Origin: Gnetum montanum | Taxonomy: Eukaryota > Streptophyta > Gnetopsida > Gnetales > Gnetaceae | DNA: 64,000 nucleotides | Assembly: GCA_015680685.1 (NCBI GenBank) | Contig: MNCI01006151.1 | Coordinates: 1,179,566-1,243,565 of the forward strand | Direction: 5' to 3' | In this document: one piece after another, positions 12,381 through 25,335 of the stretch | Position numbering within the stretch: position 1 is the stretch's first letter | Layout: each line of letters begins with the position of its first letter | The notes under the pieces: generated by a model | Told to the model about the DNA's origin: nothing | Database searches by the model: none | The model's input: only the letters and a program-made list of their open reading frames with translations | Translations under genes and position numbers: made by a program

Positions 12381-15300
12381 TATGGTGATAAAAAGAAATG
12401 CTTAATGCCTAGGTTATGATAAAGTTTTTTTGTTTCATGGATACTAAATTATGATCCATTATTTGTAACTAAGGTCATAGGTATGCTGATGAAGCATCAA
12501 TTGACTGAGATATCATAGATGCTATGTCAAAGATTTTGCATCGCATCTATGTTGTAGCATACCTGATAATGCATTGCTACATCATAGATGCTACATGGCA
12601 TTTGTCATGTTGTAGATGTGATATCATAGTTGCATTAATGGATACATGTTGATGTAGTCTCATTGACAAATATGCATGGATACAATCTTGTTGACACATG
12701 TATTGACACCTATGCATTGACATAGTGTGTGTTTTCTCCAATAAATACACATGTTCCTGCTCTGTATTTGGCTTTTTTTGTCAATAGAGTAGCTGAACCC
12801 TTGTAGTTTTATTACATAGTCTTAGAGAATAGTTAGTGAGTTCTTGCAATGTGGATTTGAGTTAGTTGTATGGTGTATTATTTGAGTGGTAATGTACATG
12901 AACATATTCCATGAATGACACTAAGATTGAGATTGATTCTTATTAATTACAACACTATGAATTAGATTAAGTTTACTTTTCATGCAATTTGACTTTACAT
13001 GTACTTAGTTAATATTTACCTTTCATTTACTTAGTTAATATTTATATTTCTATGCATATTAATCAATTGGTGGAATGAGCATGATTAGTTTTGAGCATAA
13101 ACACATATTTTCTTGGTAATCCCATCAACATTATTGCCTGGTTCACCTAGTAGCATAGCACTTCATAATCTCAAATAATGGATACATGGATTCAAGATAT
13201 TTATAACAAGTTGGGAATAGATACTCATCACCTGTAGGTTAGTTTATAATTTACTTTGTATTGTTAATTAGATTAAATAATTAATTTTTATATTATCATT
13301 AGAAGTAGCATAAAGCTAAAACAACATCAACAATTATATGCCTCACTTTGGACTAATCCATATGTGATAAAGCTACCACTAGTCCAAGTGGGAAGATAGT
13401 GAGCTATGTTCAATGCTTAATGATCTAGATGCACAACTAGTGCCATTCACAAAATTCAACTAGATCATGCATGAATGCTTGTGATTCATATGGTTGGGCA
13501 TAGGGGGTACTCATTGCTCATCATATGTCAAAATGTGTGACTATGTTATCCAGTATGAATCTACAAATTTATTCAGACATTGTCCTTCTTAGAAAAATAA
13601 CTTCAATCCAATTTGTGAAATATTTAGTTGTAATGATGATAAAGCTATGCCCTATGGAAGACTTAGGCATTATAGGTATAATGATATCCAACCCCCACCA
13701 TTGAAATGACCAAGTTATTTGATTAGTGTATAACTTAGTTGGTGGCACATGTATTAGGTTGGTATGCCATTGGCACATGTCATAAGTTTTAACCTATTGC
13801 AAGCAGTTTCTTTTCATATAGAGGTAGTAATATCCTAACTGTATGATCTTAGCAGCCATGGATATAGGTCCTATATGTCACCCACATACACCCTCATGAA
13901 CCTACTCTAGCACTATTTTGGCTTTGGCTTTGCGTAAGCACACTAACAATATGCCATAATAGGACCATCAACATAATGTGTTATTGCCTATGATGACATA
14001 CTATTTTGATCATTTATGTATAATGTCCTTTTGAGTAGTAGTCAAGTCTTGTGAAGGTTCACCATGCATAAGGTAAAACTTGATATTGTCATACCACTTC
14101 TTCATAGGAGTAGTATGAACTACATCTACAAAGGTATCCTCAATGCTCTCTATGATGGGAATAGAATAGAACATGGTTAAGAAAGAAAACTTGCTAAACA
14201 CATTTGGCATCAAATTGATGAATAATGTTACAATGGAATTGGATATAGTGTTCTTGGTTTGGGGTATATGTTATCTCTAAATTTTTGTAGTAGTTTCTTT
14301 CTTAGGTCACAATAAGGTTGAAAATGTTTGGCTTTACATGTGTAAACCTTAGTTAATTAATTAACCATAATTTGTAAATTAAATTTAATCATTAAGAATT
14401 TGATTTCTAGGTCACAAGCTACCATCATCCCCTTTATCAAACCCTCATACTCTACTACATTGTTGGTACATGAAAACTCAAATCGGTAAGTCAAATATTG
14501 AATTTCACTAGATGGGAATGTTATGATGTAGTAGCATTGGCCCCATGGATGGTTGAAGCTCTATTGAAGTACATGACAGCCTCATAGCACTTAGGAACTT
14601 GGCTAATAATGTTAACATACTCATTAGAAAATTTACAGTCAAAGGTTGCATGGTCATCAAATGGTAAAATAGTAAGTTGTGTGGCTATGGCTTAACCTTT
14701 TCTTGATGTTTGATAAATGTAATAAAGGTCAAACTCCACTATTATGGATTTCTATTAAGCTATACAATCACTCTCATAAATGTTGGTTGTTATGGCTCTA
14801 AGCATGTTATCCTTGTAAATGATGTTAACTTGGCTTCTAAAGAGGTAGTGTCTCCACTTCTTCAATGAGAAGACTAGGGCTAAACAATACTTCTCCACTT
14901 TACTGTATTAGGTCTCATGGGTAATCATTGCATGGGTTAGATAGTATACTGGTAACTCTGCTACATCATCTCATTTCTAAAAAAGTAGAAAAGTGATAGA
15001 CAAGTTGGAGATAGAAAGGTAGATGTAAAAAGGCTTATCCTTTTGCAATGGATAGACTATTGGTAGTTGTGCCAACTCTTGCTTAAGGTTTTCAAAGGCC
15101 TCTTGGTGTTGAGTTGACCACTCATAATGGACTCCTTTCTTAAGGAAGAGTTACATGGGTTGTAACTTATCCATGAGTCTAGCGATAAACCTAAGAATAA
15201 ATTGTAGTATGTCTTACAATCCCTAATGCTCCTTAAGGTTAGTAGGTACTACCAAGTTGGATATGGCCTTAAACTTATTAGGATGGACATGTATCTTTAC

Positions 15301-16333
15301 TTTAGATACTACAAAGTCAAGAATTTGATTGGTTTTAACATCAAAGCCATACTTTTTTGGGTTAAGCCTAAGCTCATACTTAAGGCATCATTTAAGTACA
15401 AGGTCGAGGTCATGTGCATAGTCATTGGCTCCTTTGGACATAATAGTTATATCATCTATGTAGTCATTGAACAAACCTAGCATGTAATCACTAAAGGTAT
15501 ACATCATAGCTTTTTGGGAGGTTTCTCCTATGTTCTTTAGGCCACAAAACATTATGGTATAACGTAAGGTATTCTAATAGGTCATAAAGGTCATATTGAA
15601 TTAATTTTCTTAATTAATCCTAATCTAGTTGTATCTCGAGAACCCATCCATGAAGAATAATAAGGCATGCCTAGCCATAATACCAATAAGCTATCAATAC
15701 TAGGCAAAGGAAAGTCATCTTTGATAGTTGCCTTATTTAGGTCTTAGAAATCGATGCAAATACATATACTATCTTTTTTCTTAGGAACTACCACTATGTT
15801 GGACACCCATTCTACGTAATCAATAGCTTTGATGAAGCCAACTTAATGTAGTTTTATGATTTCCTCATGAACTAATAGGGCCAAAATAGGTCTAATCTTA
15901 CAAACTTTTTCCTTAACTAGTGTAATGCTAGGATCAAGTATGATGTTGTGTTGCACTAAACATAGGTCAAGACCTAGAATATCTTCATATGACTAGAAAA
16001 AGACCTTAATGTTATCTTGTAGGATCTTGATGATGTATTGAGCATGTTGAGTTTTGAGTAAAAAACATAGTTTTAGGATTTTCTCGTTACCACTATATGT
16101 TGTGACAAGAACCTCAATTAGAGAGTCTTTAGTAGTGTCACTAACCTCTAGGTCAAGTATTTTGACTAAGTTTTCAGGCCATTCTAGAGGTTTCTCTATT
16201 GAGACTATGTTGTTGAAAAGACTTTTAGGTCCAATATCTAGGCAATTAAGGTCAATGCCTCATTCAACATCACCATGGGATTCACGTAGGCTCAAAGGTA
16301 AATTGATTTGCTTCCAGGTACTCATACTTCAAT
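12381..16333 (-). pseudogene. E5: Tat-lineage pol, interrupted by E4
   Basis: Reverse-strand pol. It starts after a predicted 3' splice site (TGATATGTAG, AG at 16335-16336) at the place where E8, E9 and E10 also have one. Pre-RT about 16330-15900 (PLEWPENLVKILDLEV), RT about 15900-15400 with the active site as YIDD (15462-15451), RNase H about 15250-14700, aRNH about 14600-14270 (NNVVEYEGLIKGMMVA), linker KKWYDNIKFYLMHGEP about 14080, INT from about 13900 with WGLDII near 13700, continuing after the solo LTR at 12486-12381, where E3 cuts it off. Many stops and frameshifts; AT-rich and CpG-poor, so probably the oldest Tat copy here. Confidence 0.85.
12487..13523 (+). mobile_element. E4: solo LTR of an Athila-like element
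   Basis: Starts TGATGAAGC, ends GCTCATCA, 1037 bp, with no internal region on either side. Flanked by TATGC (12482-12486) and TATGT (13524-13528), a 5-bp target-site duplication with one C/T difference. Removing the LTR and one copy rejoins the E5 integrase in the same order as the uninterrupted relative at 29690-29800. A TATA-like box AATAAATA lies near 12742. A solo LTR forms by recombination between the two LTRs of one element. Confidence 0.9.
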
Positions 16334-16989
16334 CCTACATATCAACCATAAGCACATTAAGTGGAACTTGGGTAAAAATAAATAAGTAATGACAAAATAA
16401 TAAAATTATGTAAATGCATGCTATTTCGATATCAACCAAAATGCAAATGAGGCCAACCAAGGCTATATGAGGTAGCAATAGGCAAATAAAATGGAATAAT
16501 GGTTAAACAAGTTGAAGAAAATGAAGGTATGAAAAAATAAAGTTAAACATGGTCAAATTAAGTTACATTTTTTCCAATTTTAGGCTTTAACAAGCCAATT
16601 TTCTAGTTTAAGTCCTTAGTAGGCCATGGTTACATGTTGTTAAAGGAATGTAAAAAATGATCAAATCCCATATCCCATCACCAATAAAAGGCTAAACAAG
16701 GATCAATAAAGGTTGAAATAAAGTAAATATGATAAAAGTGAAGTTATGTAGAAGTTTCATGAGGTCAAATGATTGTAATAATGGTCAATGATGCATAACA
16801 AGGTTGAAATAAGTCAAAACATCATGAAACAAGGTCAAATGAGTCCTAGTGGAACACATGTGAAAATACATGATAACACATGATCAAGAAAAGTTAGATT
16901 TTTCTAGTTTTAGGCCATAGAGGGTCATGGAATGAGGCTACAAGGTTGATAGGTGATTTTGGGAACCTATTGAGGTTTTTAAAAGGTTT
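16334..16989. other. E5 spacer upstream of pol
   Basis: AT-rich non-coding DNA with scattered copies of AAGGTCAAAT, TGGTCAA and GGTTGAAATAA. It occupies the position where E8, E9 and E10 have their cassette-border arrays, and may be a much diverged version. No gene seen. Confidence 0.5.
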
Positions 16990-19780
16990 TTTGGATAAAA
17001 AAAATCAAGGTTTTTTGAGCACACACATTGGCCAGTGTGGGTGAGGTGACTCCTAGCATGGTTGGATTGATTAGGTGGTTTCCCAAGTTGGTTTTGAGTA
17101 GTTTTCAACTTTCAATGGCTTGAATCATCAAAGAAATGGACTAGGGAAGGAGAAAGATCAATTTTGAAATTAATTTCAACTTCTAGAAGCCTCCATTAGG
17201 GCTTGGGATTGCTACCCCATGCTAGAGCAACACTGGCTAGCATGGCTCTAGCATTCCTACCAACAAAAATGGGTTTTATAACATCCAGAGGATTGAAATT
17301 CAGGTTCCATGGTCTTAACAAGGTAGAAAAGTGCTAGAAAAGTAAATATTAATCACTTTGGTGGTTGAAACTAGCAAAAAAGTAGATCGTATGGTCATAC
17401 CCCCCAAAGCCACACTCACTAGCATGGATGGGAAGGGTCTTAGGATGGATAGCCTAGATCTAAGTTGTTACAATATCAAACATGCTCACTCTATAGCTAA
17501 AGCCAAGGTTTTGAAATTTTATGCTTTTTTAGTCAATATTTGAGACCATATAAGGGATGTTATGCATATAGAATTGGGTTGAAAAATTTACCCACATTAA
17601 GGCCACATTAGCTATCATGGCTCTAGTTCCTTTTAGCATGGATACATCTCCTTTTTATTTTAGGATGGATTTAGATGAAAATTGACCAAGGGTTTAAGCT
17701 ACTAGAATTGGTAATAATGATACTTGATGATTTGACTCAAAAATGGCTAGATTTGATGGCTATTTGAGGTATGGCATGGTTATACCTCCTAAGCCACACT
17801 GGGCAACATTGCTCTAGTGTAGATGAGGGAATCTAATGGACTTTAATGATTAACACAAGGTTTAAAGACTATTAATTCAAGGATTTGAGATCCTAGGTTC
17901 TATTTGGGTAGGTGTTTTGCTTCTAGGGATGTCAAAGTATTGCCAAAAGTGATATGGTAACTTACCCACGCTACCCAAGATGGCTCAGGCCTCCCCTAGC
18001 ATGGATACCTTACAATATTAAATTTTGGTAGGTTTTGATAGAAAATAAACCATGCATGTGGTCTCCTAATGTTGATAATATTGATAACTAAGTTTTAGGA
18101 TCAAATTTGAAAAGTTTAAAGGTCTTTTGATGGTTCTTAAACTCATCCCCCCTAGAGCAATGCTAGGCCACACTGGCCAGCATGGCCCCAATGTGGGTGA
18201 AAAGGGAATAATATATTTTTTACCATTTTGACTAGTTTTCTTGTGTCTTATGGCCTTTGTAGAGCTAATAGGATTCTAAGGTTAGTGTGTTGCAACTTGG
18301 ATTCATTTTGATGCATCCATGAGCCTTCCATGGGCTTCCCTTGAAGCATCCATGCTAAACCCATACTAGCTAGCATGGGTGAGGGGGCTTCCTAAAGTGG
18401 GGATAGGAGTGCTAATGGAATTTAGCTTATTTTAACAAGTTTTTAGTTTTGAAAGATGCTAGGAATGTTGGGAGGTTAAAACATGTTGATTTTAAGGTCA
18501 TATAGAAATTCATGGTTATACCCAAGTCATCTATGCTAGGGCAACACTACCCAACATGGATGGGATTCCCACCATCCCCCCATCATGGCTCTACTAATAT
18601 TCATGGTTTTTGCCATTTTTTGGTTAGGTTCAATAAGGTTTCAAAGTTGCCAAGGTTTTAGGCATCGATGGCTAAGATTTGACATCAAAGATAACTAATT
18701 TGAAGGATCCTTATTATTTTTTGTAGGCATTTCCCCCAGAGCCATGCTAGACAACATGGCTTTCGCATGGATGGAAGGGGGATGGTGACTTGTTGTTGTT
18801 TTTTGTCCACTTTAAGATGTTTGATGGCTCTAGGAGGCTCCATTCGGGTCTTGAGGTCACAAGGGTAGGTCATAGGGCTATTTATAGCTATAGATTTGGT
18901 TTTTTGACTTATCCCTAAACTACTCTTCCTGGACCCACACTAGCTAGTGTATGTCAGAGGTTCCCTAGCATGATTTAGGCTTTAGGTATGAATTTTAACT
19001 CATATTTTGATAATTATCGACTACCATAAACTAGGGAGAGGTGTTAAGGCTATCGAAGTTGGTTTTAAGGTCATTTTGTGCTATGGGATGCTTTTTTGTG
19101 GATTACTCCGAAGCCATCCACATTGGATGCATGTTGGTCAGCATAGGTGGAGGGTTCCCTAGTATGGGAAAGGTATATAATATGAAATTTGACTTAATTT
19201 TTGGTCAAATTTTGCCCACTGGAGGCTAAAAGAGGTGTCAAAGTCAAAATATGATAACTAGGTGATCAATTTTAGCATTTTGAAGTCCTACCCCACCCTC
19301 AATGTTTCTTCACCAAATCGTAAGGTTTTGAACACTTTTGACTAGGTTTAGCAAGGTTTCAGTGCTGCTAGGGATGACTAGTGAGGTTTTAGGCTATGTG
19401 GTACTAGGTTGGGATCAAATCAAGTATTGGTGAACATTGGTTAATGTTATATCCCCTTGGGAAATGCTAGCTAGTGTGGATGAGGCCTTGCCTAGCATGG
19501 ATACTCAAAGTGACAAGTTGAATGGATGTTTCTACCCCCTGTCAAAGTCTAGGAATTGACCATGTCAACTAAAACTATTGAAAATATCAAGGGGGGCAAG
19601 GTTTCATGGTTGTGGGGCATAGGAGGCTAGGGGCCATGCTAGATCCATGTTTCCCAATGTGGGTAAGTGGGGGAAAAGGTTATAACATGCTTGTGTGGGT
19701 TTCAAGGGGTTCAAACCCTAGTGTGGAAGAGGTTTCAAGGCTTAAAACCACTTTTCTTGGAAGGCACCTAGTGGGGCCCA
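16990..19780. repeat. Degenerate ~185-bp tandem repeat (about 14-15 units)
   Basis: A recurring block of the type CCACACTGGCTAGCATGG with a following GGATGGG or GTGGGTGAGG appears near 17030, 17215, 17400, 17595, 17785, 17965, 18150, 18340, 18520, 18740, 18925, 19110, 19450 and 19630. The spacing is close to 185 bp. The units are strongly diverged. The array lies just upstream of the antisense gene of E5, where E9 and E10 carry 24- and 25-bp arrays. No long open frame is supported. Confidence 0.7.
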
Positions 19781-20128
19781 TCAAAATTTAAAATTTTTAA
19801 ATCTTTGTAACTTCCATCATCCAAAATTTTTTTAGACTTTCCCCCCCTTAGAACTACCAATCCACCATGATTTTCATTGTCTAGATTTCGTAATGGGGTT
19901 ATGAATGGGGGTGCTTATGTTTAGATCTAGTTTTAATGGTTATTTGCTAAAAACTCAACCACATCACTCATTATTCTTCTATAGTGAATTGGTCAAAGCT
20001 CCTAGTAGAGATTTTGCTTCCAAAAATCATCAATATTTAGCATTGTTTCTTGAGGTTCTTCCCCAAGGTAGCATTGCTACCTAGAACCTTTAGATTTTAT
20101 GGTTTTCTCAACATTGGTTATAGGCATC

Positions 20129-22876
20129 ATGAAGAAGAGAGGAGGAAATAGTAAGAATCCAATCTTGGAGAATGTAGATGCTGTAGCCAAGGGCATCTCA
20201 TACCTATGACAACCCATGATTAGGTAAGTATTAACAGCCATCACCTAAGGTATGTCATTGCTAATCCATTTTCATGTGTTTCTAGTTGTTGTTCTGTTAT
20301 TTTTCAAGTTTGAAAGGTGGGAATTTTTCCAGATCTAGGGCACTATGTTTGGAAAAATTAAATTTTTACAAAATTCCACATTGTTTTTTTTTGCTAGTTT
20401 TATATGTTTTTAGTGTTTCTTAGTCATTTAGGATTCATTTTATGGAAGTTTTAATTAGGATTTCTGTTAATTTCTATGTGTTTTTACCTATTTTAAGTAA
20501 AAAAAGAAACACTACTTTTGATTTTTTATTAAGAAAATGGATATTAATTGTTAAAATTTAAGGTTTCTGATTTTTAGTACTAGTTTTAGGTTTCTAATGG
20601 CTATTCTTTGGTGTAATTTGGAGTTATGGTTAACTTTTAATGAATTTTTTGGCCAGGTCATATAGTTGTGTTTTTTATGCCATTTTCAACTTTTCATGGA
20701 AGTCCATGAATTTGTTTCTATAAAAATAGTAATAGGTTTGCATGTTTTCTAGTTATGGATTTTTAGGTCTTAATTTATAATTTCTAATGGTCTTTAAACC
20801 ATTGTATTTGGAGTTATGGTTGATTTTTAATGTTTTTTCTTGTATGGTAATGCAAATAGATGTTTTTGGGCTTTAGTGGTTTTACCCCTTGGAGATTGGA
20901 AACACTGACACACTAAATGATTTTTTTTGTCAATGTCCCATGCACCTAGATATACTAGGGGATGTAAAAAGGGGTGTAGATTTTGTTTCATGAATGCTAT
21001 AAAAATTTCTAGTTTTTTACCAATGATCTCCTATGGCTATTTTTCTAGGTTTCAAGTGTTGTCAAAGCTAAGGCATGGTTTGGTGTGATGTTTTGAATGT
21101 GTTTCAACTTTTGGTTGATAATGTAAAAAATTTTATGTTCTAGTTATAATTTTTAAAGTTTTTTTATGCTATGAAAATGTTTTTTTTTTGAATTTTTGAA
21201 GAGATTTTTACTAACACCCTAGAATTTTTACAATGGCTAGTTTCACCACTAACTAGGATTTTTGACTAAATCTCAAAACAATTCAAGGTGTTGCATAATT
21301 ATCATTATAATTGGTGGTGATTTTTATTGTTTCTAGTTTTTCTTATTCTAACCTAAGTGTTATGACTATGGTTCTAATGATTTGTTGTTTTCCGTACGAG
21401 GCTTTCCTTAAGCCCATTTTGGTTGTGGTGGAGCTAGTGGGGATACTATGTTGCATCAATCTCCCCAAACCCAACACTTCCCCTGCCAATATGGTACTAG
21501 AGTGGGGTTTCCTATGGTTCCAATCGGGCACAAGGGAATTATTTGCCTACCTATTTCAAAACTTCACTATGATGATGTGGTCACACTTGTCTACATATAT
21601 AGATGAGGTTATTGTGGAAGACCCTACTACCTCACTCATCCAATATGATCATCAAATTCATAATGGATGATCCTAAGATGCATGTGGAGAGGAATGTGTA
21701 TGATAGTAGAGGCACCTATCAGACCTTCAACTTATCCCAAATCTAAAGCATGCTAGAGTTTTCTTAGTATAATGTTGATAATACTCTAATGGTGGTGCAC
21801 TAAGCCCACACATTGTTCTAGAATTATTCTAGTACAATGTATCATTTGGTTGGGTAAGTTTGGTTGTAAATTATGGTCTATTTTGGTTTTAATTTGTTAT
21901 AGCTACCTTCCTCCTAGAATTATGATTTCTAATTTTTTGAATGCTAATCATCTTGCAAGTACAAGGTTAGTGAAAAAAGCTTGATCAAGAATGATCAAAC
22001 CTTGAAGGTGGCTCAAACTACAATGGGTGTATCTACCAAGGGCCATCAAATTAGATCCATAGTGGTTGACCAATTGAAGAATGAATTTGATAAATACACT
22101 TAAGTCCTTGGCCCAACCTTCAAAAGGTGTGTGGCCATTGAAATGATTCACAATTAGTGGATGGTCCCAAAATGCCTTCTAGTACCATAAACTAACACTG
22201 GGACCACCACACAATCCTCACCTAGTAAGAAGAAGAAAAGTAAGAAGAATATGGTCATAGCTAACTTGTTCTAAACTTTTTATGAATATATGATTTTAGT
22301 ATATTTTAGTTCTAAGTGTTCTAATGGTTGTAATCTATTGTTCTTATTGTATCTTGGTTATAGATAACGTATTTATGCCTTAGCTGACTACGTTATTTTT
22401 GTTGTCTTGCAAGGGCTTCCACCTCTTCCAACATCACTTTAACTATTTTAGGATGTCATAAGGAAACCTTCATCCTAAATTTTGATGAGATGAAATTAGT
22501 GCAATAGTAGTTGAGGGAACATGCACCTAGAAATGTTCAAGCATGCATTGATCATGTGGACTTACTTAATCCTTTCATGGCACCTACCCCAAACATTCCT
22601 ACCACTGAGATGATGAACATCATTAACTTCTTTGATGAAGGGACCAATAATTTTATCACAAAGGTTTGTGGTGTACCAATCACCTTTCCCATTGATGAGG
22701 ATACCTTATGTGATCTCTTTGGTATTTCCACTGAAGGGATGAAGGTTATCAACCAACCAGCTAATGAGGTAGGCCACTATGAGGAGGTAAAGGCATGGTC
22801 TAGTGCTCATCGTGGTCATTATGGATTATTACTAGAGAATTTTTAATTTTCCAAAGCAAGGGAGTCCTATCCCTTA
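20129..22876 (+). pseudogene. E5 antisense gene (FCP1/NIF-like N-terminus), broken
   Basis: Gene on the strand opposite to E5 pol, homologous to those of E8, E9 and E10. Exon 1: ATG at 20129 to 20223 (95 bp, phase 2), one internal stop, donor AG/GTAAGT. Intron 1 is about 1.2 kb and T-rich. Exon 2 starts near 21400: the first HAD strand reads LVVVELVGIL, where active FCP1-type enzymes have DLD, then FQSGTRELFAYLFQNF and MMMWSHLS; the frame breaks soon after. The second conserved domain starts near 22440 (LREHAPRNVQ, DLLNPFMAPTPNIPTTEM, LFGISTEG) and is cut at 22876 by the LTR of E6. The acceptor of exon 2 is one base out of phase as I read it, so an indel is likely. Function unknown. Confidence 0.75.
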
Positions 22877-23763
22877 TTATGAGTCATGATTTGTTAGGCC
22901 CCAATATTAGATACCTAATATCGAAGCCCCGATGTTAGATACCCAATGTTGGAGCCATGAAGTAATGTTGGATACTCGATGTCATCTCCTCTAGGCTAGC
23001 CTAAAAATACAACACTTGGGTGCATAGTTGAATATGTAATAGGTAGTAGAGAAGATATTTTTAGTTCTTAGTTTTTAATAGCCTTTCTTAGAGTTCTTTT
23101 ATTCCTAGTGCATGCCCCACTGTGATGTTTGTAATCATACAACACCTTTGTTTAAGTGTGACGTACTTGGACATATTACATGATTGGAAATAAAGATTGA
23201 GATTACTACCATCATTGCAAAATTCTCTTAGATTATTATTCCTTTTAATTATTAAATATTTACTATTTTCTTTAGTTAAATATTTTTATTTATTGCTATT
23301 TACTATTCCTATCATTAAGTGAAATGTGTACACCTTAATCACAAGCATTTAAGTGTAAGTACTTGGTAATCCAATAGTGTATTTTTTGGCACACCTAGTG
23401 ATAAATGATTGGTAGTCCTAGAAGTAGTCTCATGAAGTCCAAGATGTATACAAACAATTAAGAGTAGATATCCATTGCATGTAGGCTTGTTTAGATTTTA
23501 CTCTCCATTGTACAGTAGCTTAATTAATTCATCTCTTTGTTATCATTAGGAGTAGCATAGAATTAGACAATATCGTATTCCTCATTTTGGACTAAACCAT
23601 ACGTGACAAAGATACCACTAGCCCAAGTGGGAAGACAATGAACTATGATCAAAGCATAATGATCTAGATACCACAACAAGTCCCATCCATGGGACTTGAC
23701 AAGATCATGTGTGAATGCTTATCATTCGTATGGTTGGACGTAGGGGTACCTTGCTACTTATCA
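22877..23763 (+). mobile_element. E6 LTR (Athila-like, 887 bp)
   Basis: Starts TTATGAGTCATG (TG changed to TT) and ends ACTTATCA before a primer-binding site. It shares its promoter region with E3 (CACTTGGGTGCATAGTT near 23015). It sits inside the antisense gene of E5; CCTTA (22872-22876) would be the left target-site copy. Only the left LTR and 232 bases of internal sequence are present before E7 interrupts it. Confidence 0.8.
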
Positions 23764-23782
23764 TTGGCACCATTTTTGGGGA
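23764..23782 (+). other. E6 primer-binding site, tRNA-Asp type
   Basis: TTGGCACCATTTTTGGGGA directly after the LTR. Compared with the tRNA-Asp complement, CG positions have become CA, and GCC has become TTT. Confidence 0.7.
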
Positions 23783-23887
23783 TGGTGCTAGTTATCTAGA
23801 TTAGTTATATCATACACGATCAACGTAAGGTATTAATGATATAACTTTTAGAAACTATTAGCTCGCACACACCATAAACCAACAATA

Positions 23888-23995
23888 ATGTCTCTCTCAC
23901 ACAGAAGTGACTATGCACTGTATAGCAAACACATTCATTAGAGAAATAATGAGTTATATGACGAAGAAAATTGGAGTAACCAACTTTATGTAGGG
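23888..23995 (+). pseudogene. E6 gag N-terminus, cut by E7
   Basis: The ATG at 23888 begins MSLSHRSDYALYSKHIH, then a stop, then RNNELYDEENWSNQLYVG, matching B1 and E3 gag. The frame is cut at 23995 by the start of the E7 LTR. Too little remains to show the gag core domain. Confidence 0.65.
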
Positions 23996-24941
23996 TGATG
24001 AGTCATTGTTGGTTAGGTACATTGACAAGGCCTTGTCAATGCAATTGACCATGTCAACGAGGCCTTGTCCATGATTCCTTGTCTACACATTTTGACTTGC
24101 GTTGATAATGCCTTGTTGATGTGGTTTCTATCTATTGCCTATAAATATGTGCCTAGACATTGCATTTATGGGGTGTCCAAATTTCAATTGAAGCAAAACT
24201 CTTACATTTTTCTTCATTCAAAAGTAAGAATTTTCTTCTTGAGTTCTCATAGAAAGAGTCATTGAGTATACGTATCTTTATTCGAGCATTGTTGTACCTA
24301 AGCGTGATAGTATGTGCAGTAATAAAGATCAACTTTCTAATAAACCTTGTAGCACTTTGGATAGATTAGCTCTTTTATTCATGCATTCAATGTTTTCAAT
24401 TATTTGTTAATTATTTTTAATTATTTCACAATTATTTCCTAGCAATTGAGTTAATGGGAATTATTAAGCTAGATAGATTGAATACATAAGTACAACCACT
24501 TTAAGCATAAAATGTATTCACTTGGTAATCCCAGTAGTGTTATCACTTGGTATGCCTAGTAGCACAACGTTTGGTCATCCAATAGTGGATACATGGGTTC
24601 AGGATGTTTATAGAAAGTGGGAATAGATAATTATGTTAGGATTAGCTTAATAGTAGTTAGTTAATTAATTTATATTAGTTAATCCAATTCCTTTTACTTA
24701 CGTTTCAAGCACCCAAAACATAAAATACAAAATGATAAAAATACATTACCTCAATTATACTTAACCATACCAATATTCATCACAAGTGTAATTGGGAGGA
24801 TAAAGATTGACCTTAAGGCTAGATTCACTTCCTAAAGTGCTAGTGCATTGGAAATGATAAAGTCTATGAAATTTAACTGAGTCGCACATAAATGCTTCAT
24901 GATTCCTATGGTTGGGCATAGGGTTACCTTGCCACTCATCA
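23996..24941 (+). mobile_element. E7 LTR (Athila-like, 946 bp)
   Basis: Perfect 8-bp inverted termini TGATGAGT (23996-24003) and ACTCATCA (24934-24941). A TATA box CTATAAATA lies near 24140. It resembles solo LTR E4 more than E3/E6 in the promoter region, so two LTR subfamilies are present. TAGGG (23991-23995) would be the left target-site copy in E6 gag. Confidence 0.88.
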
Positions 24942-24960
24942 TTGGCACCATTGCTGGGGA
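24942..24960 (+). other. E7 primer-binding site, tRNA-Asp type
   Basis: TTGGCACCATTGCTGGGGA. Relative to TGGCGCCGTTGCCGGGGA, the tRNA-Asp complement, it differs only at three CpG sites, each C to T or G to A. The best preserved primer site in the window. Confidence 0.85.
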
Positions 24961-25095
24961 CTTTGTTTGTGGAATGTGAACTATTTAGGTCTAAGTGAAT
25001 GCCAATAATATTGTTGTACAAACCTAGAGGTCCATATCATTCCCACTATACATAAATTATAAAAGCACACTGACAATTTCATTTTGTCTTGCTAA

Positions 25096-25335
25096 ATGTC
25101 TTCTTCTTCTCGTAAGCATGACAATATGAAACCATTGGTTCCACAAGAATGCAAGGTGGCATACACTCATCTAGATGAGTTACTACTGAATTTCACCTTC
25201 ATCCTACATTAGGATGAACAAATGTGATGGTGTGATAAGGAGGGCAATGTTATTTTGCCTCCTGATAGGTCTATGCTAGGAATGCTAATTAATATCCTTA
25301 AGAAGTTGGACATAGCAGATCTTCACAAAGAGTAC
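25096..25335 (+). pseudogene. E7 gag N-terminus, cut by E8
   Basis: ATG at 25096 begins MSSSSRKHDNMKPLVPQEC and continues with two stops to DLHKEYC before the E8 LTR begins at 25336. It is in the position of gag but differs from the gag start of E3, E6 and B1, which supports a separate subfamily. AGTAC (25331-25335) would be the left target-site copy of E8. Confidence 0.6.

Noticed and set aside
20129-22846. An independent host gene
   Set aside because: Its homologues sit at the same place and orientation in four Tat elements, so it belongs to the element; it is also broken.
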